Below are positions 13,608-18,771 of a stretch of DNA of 18,771 nucleotides, piece after piece. The notes beneath the pieces were generated by a model. The model had not been told where the DNA came from and did no database searches. It saw only the letters and a program-made list of their open reading frames with translations. The position numbers and the translations under genes were made by a program. Source of the DNA: an uncultured Bacteroides sp. (lineage in GTDB: Bacteria; Bacteroidota; Bacteroidia; Bacteroidales; Bacteroidaceae); the NCBI GenBank assembly GCA_959606905.1, contig CAUHML010000058.1, positions 1 to 18,771 on the forward strand. Direction: 5' to 3'. The stretch's first letter is position 1. Every line of letters starts with the position of its first letter.

Positions 13608-14724
13608 TTATGATTCTTGTGAAGAAAACTCCATCAAATAAGCTTTGATAAAACCATCTATTTTGCCATCCATCACGCCGTTCACATCCGAGGTTTGATA
13701 GTTGGTACGGTGGTCTTTCACACGACGGTCATCAAATACGTAGCTTCGGATTTGAGAACCCCATTCGATTTTCTTCTTACCGGCTTCCACCTTCGCCTGT
13801 TCTGCCATACGGTGCTGCAATTCCTTATCATATAAGATAGAACGTAACTGACGCATTGCATTCTCACGATTCTTCGGTTGGTCACGGGTTTCGGTATTCT
13901 CGATCAGGATTTCTTCTTCCTCACCGGTATAAGGGTCTTTATACTGATAACGCAAACGGACACCGGACTCCACCTTATTCACATTCTGTCCACCGGCACC
14001 ACCGCTTCGGAACGTATCCCAAGAGATATTGGCAGGCAAAATATTAACTTCAATACTGTCATCTACCAACGGAGTAACAAACACAGAAGCAAAAGAGGTC
14101 ATACGTTTACCCTGCGCATTGTAGGGAGAAACACGAACCAAACGGTGCACACCGTTCTCTCCTTTCAAATAACCATAAGCAAAGTCACCTTCGATATTGA
14201 TAGTACAGGTCTTGATTCCGGCTTCATCCCCTTCCTGAAGGTTGGCAATGGTAGCTTTATAACCGTTGGTCTCGGCATAACGCAGATACATACGCATCAG
14301 CATAGAAGCCCAGTCCTGACTTTCCGTACCACCGGCACCTGAATTGATTTTCAGCACACAATCCATCTGGTCGGCTTCGTCACGAAGCATATTTTTGAGT
14401 TCGAGTGCCTCTACCGCTTCACTAGCTTTGGCGTAAGCAGCGTCCACATCTTCCTCGGTCACCAGTTCTTCTTTATAGAAATCAAATGCCAGTTCAAGTT
14501 CATCTGCCAATGTCTTGAGTTCGTTGTAGCCTTCAATCCACTTTTGCAGGTCTTTCACCAGTTTCATTTGAGCTTCGGCTCTCTTCTGGTCATCCCAGAA
14601 TCCCGGAGCTTGTGTTCTTAATTGCTCTTCTTCGACTTGAATTTTCTTCCCGTCGATGTCAAAGATACCTCCTCAGCGCATCAGTGCGCTCTTTCACGTC
14701 TTTAAGTTGTTCAATAGTAATCAT
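13608..14724 (-). CDS. prfB: Peptide chain release factor 2, expressed by programmed +1 frameshift
   Basis: RF2 recognises UGA and UAA stop codons and triggers peptide release. Translation starts at the ATG at 14724 (MITIEQLKDVKERTDALRRYL) and meets an in-frame TGA at 14661-14659. A +1 shift at CTT-TGA-C continues with GAC ATC GAC GGG into the main frame, giving about 371 residues, close to E. coli RF2 (365). The main frame contains SGAGGTESQDWASM, the codon-recognition loop VRVSPYNAQGKRMTSFAS (SPY at about 199-201, where E. coli has SPF), the catalytic SGGAGGQNVNK (GGQ at about 244-246) and the C-terminal WGSQIRSYVFDDRRVKDHRT. A plain ORF reading would start at 14567 and lose 52 residues. 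The gene is divergent from the M16 remnant and probably cotranscribed with the small membrane protein. Expression is autoregulated by RF2 level through the frameshift. Confidence 0.96.
14658..14673 (-). promoter_or_regulatory. prfB programmed +1 frameshift site
   Basis: On the minus strand AGGAGG (14673-14668), TAT, CTT (14664-14662), TGA (14661-14659) and C form the classical site AGGAGGTATCTTTGAC. The internal Shine-Dalgarno-like AGGAGG sits 3 nt before the slippery CTT, as in other bacteria. When RF2 is scarce, the ribosome slips from CTT to TTT and reads GAC next. Confidence 0.95.
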
Positions 14725-14768
14725 TTGATTTACAATTTTATTATTTACAAAATTCAGATATCGGGGGA

Positions 14769-14776
14769 CAAAGATA
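14769..14776 (-). promoter_or_regulatory. -7 box of prfB
   Basis: TATCTTTG on the minus strand exactly matches TAnnTTTG and would give a leader of about 40 nt before the ATG at 14724. No clear TTTG -33 element is visible. Confidence 0.5.
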
Positions 14777-14789
14777 AGCAAAAATCTGC

Positions 14790-14797
14790 TACCTTTG
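14790..14797 (+). promoter_or_regulatory. -7 box in front of the M16 peptidase remnant
   Basis: TACCTTTG exactly matches TAnnTTTG and lies 27 bp before the remnant's original ATG at 14825. It suggests that the remnant is still transcribed. Confidence 0.4.
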
Positions 14798-14824
14798 TTT
14801 TTGTTATTAAAATGTTGTCATATT

Positions 14825-15322
14825 ATGAACAAACTATTGAAACTTTCTTGCTTGTCACTCTTCCTGACATAATCTCTGGGTACTTCGGACATGACACCGG
14901 AGGAACTGAAAAGTGAATTCTATCGCTTGGCTTGTACTTTCTACGTATCTCCAGGCAACGAACGTACGTATGTCGTACTCTCCGGACTGAATGAGAATAT
15001 GCCGGAATCGGAGGCTGCATTCAAACTGGCTAAAGACGGATTAACGAACCGCCTGCGTACCGAACGTATCATCAAAGGTGACATCATCTGGAGTTATATC
15101 AATGCACAGGACCTAGGCCAAAACGTAGACCCGCGTATCAAGCTCTACAATGATATACAGAACATGACGCTGAAAGACATTGCCGATTTCCAAAAGCAAT
15201 GGGTAAAAGGACGCACGTATGTTTATTGCATTCTGGGAGATAAGAAGGATTTGGAACTGGATAAGCTGAAAGCTGTAGGTCCTATTGAAGAATTGACACA
15301 GGAGCAGATTTTCGGATACTAA
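14825..15322 (+). pseudogene. Heavily deleted M16 (insulinase-type) peptidase gene
   Basis: The original start seems to be the ATG at 14825. It opens a signal peptide (MNKLLKLSCLSLFLT) that hits TAA at 14870-14872. In the same frame, seven codons later, an ATG at 14891 begins MTPEELKSEFYRLACTFYVS, and 143 codons run to 15322. This stretch resembles parts of M16 peptidases, ending in LRTERIIKGDIIWSYINAQD, WVKGRTYVYCILGDKKDLEL and the terminal EQIFGY. Bacteroides members of this kind have roughly 900 residues or more and an HxxEH zinc site, which is absent here. I infer two deletions: one joining the signal peptide to an internal region and creating the stop, the other near SGLNENMPESEAAFKLAKDG, where the sequence seems to jump to the last domain. 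A 143-residue product may still be made from 14891, but it cannot be a peptidase. Confidence 0.78.
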
Positions 15323-15453
15323 AAAGGAACGAATAAACTAAGTATGTCCTCTAAATAAGTTTATACTATCAAAATCAAGAAGTTTTTCTTTATCAGGAAT
15401 TTGTAAAAATGAAAACAATACAAACTAATTAGGGAGATGTACTTATAAATAAT

Positions 15454-15499
15454 AAACGGTGAACAACTCTGCCAATTGCACAGATTTTGTTCACCGTTT
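15454..15499. terminator. Hairpin terminator after the acyl-CoA synthetase gene
   Basis: AAACGGTGAACAA (15454-15466) and TTGTTCACCGTTT (15487-15499) are perfect 13-bp reverse complements around 20 bp. On the minus strand the right side runs into TTATTATTTATAAG, and on the plus strand into TATTG. It lies about 70 bp after the synthetase stop and 130 bp after the M16 remnant, so it could serve both. Related short motifs (GTTTACCG, GTTCACCGTC) are scattered between 15519 and 15562. Confidence 0.65.
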
Positions 15500-15567
15500 T
15501 ATTGTTTGCGACTTATCGTTTACGGTTTACCGTTTCATATTTAACGTTCACCGTCACCGTCCATCTC

Positions 15568-17382
15568 TTATTTCTCATTTTCTTCGTACATCTTTTCAAT
15601 CTGCTCACTATAATTCTTGGCAACTACCGACCGTTTCAATTTCAGCGTATTAGTCAGTTCTCCACGTTCCATGCTGAACGGTTCGGGAAGCAGAGTGAAA
15701 CGTTTGATTTGCTCATAGTGTGCAAACTGCTGTTGGAGTGTATCAATCCGTGCACGGAACAATCCTACAATCTTCGGATGTTTCAACAATTCCTCCATAT
15801 CTTTGTATTTAATGCCTTTTTCTTCCGCATACTCTTTCACAAACCCATATACAGGAACAATCAGAGCAGAAACAAACTTACGCTGATCGGCAATAATGGC
15901 AATCTGGTCAATATAACGGTCAATAACCAATTTCGTTTCCAAAGCTTGCGGAGCAACATATTTACCGTTCGATGTTTTGAACAGGTCTTTAATGCGTTCC
16001 GTCAGGAAAAGCTGGCCATTTTTAAAGTAACCGGCATCACCTGTATGGAACCAGCCATCGGGTTCAATGGCAGCAGCTGTAGCTTCTGCTTTCTTATAAT
16101 AACCTTTGGTAATCGTCTTTCCCCGAAGAAGAATTTCATTGTCTTCACCGATTTTCACTTCAATTCCCGGAAGTACAACACCTACTGAACCGATATCATA
16201 GCCAACCGGCAATGTACAAGATACAGTGGCCGTCGATTCCGTCAAACCATATCCTACCACCATATTGATTCCTACCGAATGGACAAATTCATTGATTTCA
16301 TCGGGGACGGCAGCACCGGCAGTCGGGAAAAAGTTACCGTTCTCAATACCGATTGTTTTTTTCAATAGAGAGTAGATTGTCTTTTCGTAGAATTTATATT
16401 TCAGTTGATTCATCACCGGAGGAGTCTTACCCAAACGCAGATAATCCAGATTATGGATTCTACCTACCCGGATAGCATCCAGCATCAGTGCTTTCTTCAA
16501 CCCTGTTGTTTCGTTAATTTTCTCCTGTACACCTGCATATACTTTCTCCCAGAAACGGGGAACACTACACATCAGTGTCGGACGAATTTCCTTAATCGTT
16601 GTCTGAATATCCGCTGGACGGAGATTGATACAAATCTGCACTCCTTTATGAATACAGAGATAACACCATGCTTTCTCAAACACGTGTGTCAAGGGGAGGA
16701 AGTTCATAGATACATCCTTATCCGACATGGTCGTCAAACGGTCATCGTGTGTATGAAACTGTTCCAGATAACAGGAATGATGAAGCATGACGCCCTTCGG
16801 CTCACCCGTTGTGCCGGATGTATAGAGAATGTTTGCCAAGTCATCGTATGAAGCCCGTTCGGTACGCTCTTCTACCGTATCATTGTGAGGTAATCCCTCT
16901 CCCATCGCCATAAACTCATCAAAATAGATAGACGATACGTCGCGGGGATCTTTCACAACCGAGCGGTCAAAAATAATCAGTTGTTGCAGAGAGGTACAGA
17001 AACCAAAGATGCTGAAAGCAGCATCATACTGGTATTGCTCACCTACAAAAAGGAAACGAATCTGCGCATCATTAATGATATATTGCGCCTGCGCAGGTGA
17101 ACTCGTTGCATAAAACGGAATAGTAACAGCCCGATTGGCAAACGCGCCAAAGTCGACATAGAACCATTCGGGTTTATTTTGTGAAAATATACCGATATTC
17201 TCTTGTTCTTCCACTCCCAATGCCACGAAAGCATTAGCTGCTTGCCGTACTGATCCGGAGAACTGCTTCCATGAAATAGGAATCCATTGAGCTGTCTCAT
17301 AGTCACGGTATTTTAAGGCTACCTTGTCGCCATATTTTTCGGCCTGACGATGGACCAGGACAGATAAATGATGATAAGTCAT
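15568..17382 (-). CDS. Long-chain fatty-acid-CoA ligase (AMP-dependent synthetase)
   Basis: A 604-residue acyl-CoA synthetase of the ANL superfamily. It activates a fatty acid with ATP to acyl-AMP and transfers it to CoA. The motifs are intact: the phosphate-binding loop YTSGTTGEPKGVM (187-199), PLTHVFEK (230-237), GYGLTESTA (377-385), GWFHTGD (443-449), and the hinge-region ERIKDLFKTSNGKYVAPQ (462-479). Near the C-terminus ELTNTLKLKR fits the region holding the last catalytic Lys. Length and the short N-terminus fit the FadD/FACL-like group that includes the long-chain and Marinobacter-type enzymes. Role is probably incorporation of exogenous fatty acids into lipids. It is divergent from the M20 deacetylase gene, and the two promoters lie close together in 109 bp. 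Confidence 0.93.
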   Translation of the reverse strand: MTYHHLSVLVHRQAEKYGDKVALKYRDYETAQWIPISWKQFSGSVRQAANAFVALGVEEQENIGIFSQNKPEWFYVDFGAFANRAVTIPFYATSSPAQAQYIINDAQIRFLFVGEQYQYDAAFSIFGFCTSLQQLIIFDRSVVKDPRDVSSIYFDEFMAMGEGLPHNDTVEERTERASYDDLANILYTSGTTGEPKGVMLHHSCYLEQFHTHDDRLTTMSDKDVSMNFLPLTHVFEKAWCYLCIHKGVQICINLRPADIQTTIKEIRPTLMCSVPRFWEKVYAGVQEKINETTGLKKALMLDAIRVGRIHNLDYLRLGKTPPVMNQLKYKFYEKTIYSLLKKTIGIENGNFFPTAGAAVPDEINEFVHSVGINMVVGYGLTESTATVSCTLPVGYDIGSVGVVLPGIEVKIGEDNEILLRGKTITKGYYKKAEATAAAIEPDGWFHTGDAGYFKNGQLFLTERIKDLFKTSNGKYVAPQALETKLVIDRYIDQIAIIADQRKFVSALIVPVYGFVKEYAEEKGIKYKDMEELLKHPKIVGLFRARIDTLQQQFAHYEQIKRFTLLPEPFSMERGELTNTLKLKRSVVAKNYSEQIEKMYEENEK

Positions 17383-17407
17383 ACTCTTTGTATTAGTAAA
17401 TATGGTA

Positions 17408-17415
17408 CAAAGGTA
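17408..17415 (-). promoter_or_regulatory. -7 box of the acyl-CoA synthetase gene
   Basis: TACCTTTG on the minus strand exactly matches TAnnTTTG, 25 bp before the ATG at 17382. The nearest TTTG is 24 bp upstream, slightly far, and overlaps the region of the divergent promoter. Confidence 0.5.
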
Positions 17416-17424
17416 TTAGTTTTA

Positions 17425-17456
17425 TTTGAAACTATTGCTCAAAACGACTATCTTTG
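17425..17456 (+). promoter_or_regulatory. Promoter of the M20 deacetylase gene
   Basis: TTTG (17425-17428) and TATCTTTG (17449-17456) are 20 bp apart, an exact match to the Bacteroides -33/-7 promoter pattern. The transcript would start near 17463, about 30 nt before the ATG at 17492. This is the best promoter in the window. Confidence 0.7.
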
Positions 17457-17491
17457 TGCAAAGATTAAGATATAGATAAAAGATTTGCACT

Positions 17492-18559
17492 ATGAAATAT
17501 GATATTTCGTATATGACAACAGAGGCTGTAAGCCTGCTTAAATCACTGATTAGTATTCCTTCAATCAGCCGGGAAGAAACCCAGGCTGCGGATTTCCTGC
17601 AAAACTATATTGAAATGGCAGGTATGCAGACAGGACGTAAAGGTAATAATGTGTGGTGCTTTAGTCCGATGTTTGATCTGAAGAAGCCGACTATTTTACT
17701 TAACTCCCACATAGACACAGTGAAACCTGTTAACGGTTGGCGGAAAGATCCGTTCACTCCACGTGAAGAAAATGGCAAGTTATATGGATTAGGAAGTAAC
17801 GATGCCGGTGCCAGCGTTGTTTCGTTATTACAGGTGTTCCTGCAACTATGTCGTACTTCGCAGAAATATAATCTGATTTATCTCGCCTCTTGTGAAGAAG
17901 AAGTTTCAGGTAAAGATGGAATTGAGAGTGTATTACAGGGGCTCCCTCCTGTTTCGTTCGCCATAGTAGGTGAACCTACAGAGATGCAACCCGCCATTGC
18001 CGAAAAGGGATTAATGGTACTAGATGTTACCGCAACAGGTAAAGCAGGACACGCAGCGCGTAATGAAGGAGACAATGCTATTTACAAAGTATTGGATGAT
18101 ATTGCCTGGTTCCGTGATTATCGTTTTGAGAAAGAATCGCCCTTGTTGGGTCCCGTGAAGATGAGTGTCACTGTTATCAATGCCGGTACACAACACAATG
18201 TGATTCCCGATAAATGTACTTTCATCGTCGATGTCCGGAGCAACGAGCTTTACTCAAATGAAGAACTGTTTGCTGAAATCAAAAAGCATATTTCCTGTGA
18301 AGCCCAAGCTCGTTCATTCCGTCTCAATTCTTCACGGATTGACGAGAAACACCCATTTGTACAGAAAGCTATGAAGTTAGGACGCGTTCCTTTTGGTTCT
18401 CCAACATTGTCCGACCAGGCACTAATGTCCTTCCCATCGGTAAAAATTGGTCCGGGCCGTTCGTCACGTTCACACACGGCAGAAGAATATATCATGTTAA
18501 AAGAAATAGAAGAAGCTATCGGACTTTATTTAGAGCTATTGGACGGACTTCTGATTTAA
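17492..18559 (+). CDS. M20-family metallohydrolase, probably acetyl- or succinyl-ornithine deacetylase
   Basis: A 355-residue cytoplasmic M20 zinc hydrolase. The two-metal site is complete: NSHIDTV (His73, with Asp75), GSNDAGAS (Asp104 bridging), CEEEVSG (catalytic Glu136 and metal-binding Glu137), VGEPTEM (Glu161) and SRSHTAEEY (His328). GKAGHAAR (His187) lies in the dimerisation lid domain. TLSDQALM and GPGRSSRSHTAEE fit the ArgE/DapE branch more than peptidase T-type enzymes. ArgE removes the acyl group from N-acyl-ornithine in arginine synthesis. Bacteroides fragilis is known to use N-succinyl intermediates, so a succinyl substrate is plausible. No other arg gene lies in the window, so I leave the symbol blank. 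The gene is transcribed alone from a strong promoter. Confidence 0.85.
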   Translation: MKYDISYMTTEAVSLLKSLISIPSISREETQAADFLQNYIEMAGMQTGRKGNNVWCFSPMFDLKKPTILLNSHIDTVKPVNGWRKDPFTPREENGKLYGLGSNDAGASVVSLLQVFLQLCRTSQKYNLIYLASCEEEVSGKDGIESVLQGLPPVSFAIVGEPTEMQPAIAEKGLMVLDVTATGKAGHAARNEGDNAIYKVLDDIAWFRDYRFEKESPLLGPVKMSVTVINAGTQHNVIPDKCTFIVDVRSNELYSNEELFAEIKKHISCEAQARSFRLNSSRIDEKHPFVQKAMKLGRVPFGSPTLSDQALMSFPSVKIGPGRSSRSHTAEEYIMLKEIEEAIGLYLELLDGLLI

Positions 18560-18570
18560 TAAAAGTCATT

Positions 18571-18622
18571 GGTGAATTGATAATTGTTATCCTATTATAT
18601 AGTTCTCAACTATCAATTCACC
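18571..18622. terminator. Bidirectional hairpin between convergent genes
   Basis: GGTGAATTGATA (18571-18582) and TATCAATTCACC (18611-18622) are perfect 12-bp reverse complements around 28 bp. They lie between the stop codons of the M20 gene (18559) and the TlpA-like gene (18647), which converge. Confidence 0.65.
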
Positions 18623-18646
18623 CATACAATAAAAACAAAGCAACGA

Positions 18647-18771
18647 TTATTCAAACAACTTCGATAAAGCTTCCTCCAGTTTTTCACCCCTTAAATTTTT
18701 GTCTATAACAATTCCCGTAGGATCTACAAGAAAAGTTCTGGGTATAGCATAGATACCATATATATCAGAAG
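18647..18771 (-). CDS. C-terminal end of a TlpA/thioredoxin-like protein
   Basis: Only the last 40 codons are inside the window. They read SDIYGIYAIPRTFLVDPTGI, then VIDKNLRGEKLEEALSKLFE and a stop. The pattern 'Y.I.aIP.TFLVDP.G.I..knLRGe.Le..L' is the typical C-terminus of the AhpC-TSA/TlpA-type thioredoxin fold, including the cis-Pro (IPRTF) next to the active site. The CxxC motif would lie beyond the window edge, so redox function cannot be checked. Bacteroides proteins of this kind are usually periplasmic thiol-disulfide oxidoreductases. Confidence 0.8.
   Translation of the reverse strand, partial: SDIYGIYAIPRTFLVDPTGIVIDKNLRGEKLEEALSKLFE

Noticed and set aside
13878..14342. Rightward 154-codon open frame
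   Set aside because: It is antisense to prfB, whose conserved motifs span the same bases.
13608..14724. prfB as a broken gene because of the in-frame TGA
   Set aside because: The stop lies exactly in the conserved programmed frameshift site, and the downstream frame is intact.
15487..16188. Rightward 233-codon open frame
   Set aside because: It is antisense to the acyl-CoA synthetase gene, which has all its motifs. Its product is Phe/Leu-rich without any recognisable domain.

Overview
The window looks like chromosomal DNA from a gut Bacteroides species. The reasons are moderate AT-richness, promoters of the Bacteroides type (-7 box TAnnTTTG, in one case with TTTG 20 bp upstream), secreted lipoproteins with Ser-Cys lipoboxes, BACON and choice-of-anchor J domains, a TonB-dependent outer-membrane receptor, and a prfB gene with a +1 frameshift site. 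I see no rRNA, tRNA, CRISPR array or complete mobile element.

Region 1 (about 1-8416) is the most coherent unit and looks like an extracellular nucleic-acid processing and uptake locus. A leftward operon encodes a TonB-dependent receptor, a DUF5689-type OB-fold lipoprotein and a four-module lipoprotein (OB-fold-like N-terminus plus three beta-sandwich modules), and ends in a strong hairpin terminator. Divergent from it are two overlapping genes, an exported endonuclease/exonuclease/phosphatase (EEP) enzyme and a BACON-linked NUC (DNA/RNA non-specific nuclease) lipoprotein. A second NUC lipoprotein, cut by the left window edge, lies beyond the terminator. The divergent control region holds a perfect 9-bp inverted repeat. 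There is no SusD and no carbohydrate-active enzyme, so this is not a normal polysaccharide utilisation locus. I infer that nucleases cut extracellular nucleic acid, OB-fold lipoproteins capture fragments and the receptor imports them. The substrate is not proven by sequence.

Region 2 (8417-11989) holds an AAA ATPase/DUF4143 gene preceded by three palindromic operator-like repeats, an MgtC/DUF4010 membrane protein, a decayed copy of the 5' end of that membrane-protein gene on the far side of the ATPase gene, and a CYTH-family triphosphatase whose -7 box lies 4 nt before its ATG.

Region 3 (12011-15322) holds a porin O/P-like outer-membrane protein, a 44-residue single-helix membrane protein, prfB (release factor 2, made through a +1 frameshift) and the remnant of an M16 peptidase gene that has lost most of its length.

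Region 4 (15454-18771) holds a long-chain acyl-CoA synthetase, a divergent M20 deacetylase (ArgE-like) with a good promoter, and the 3' end of a TlpA/thioredoxin-like gene. Hairpins separate most transcription units.
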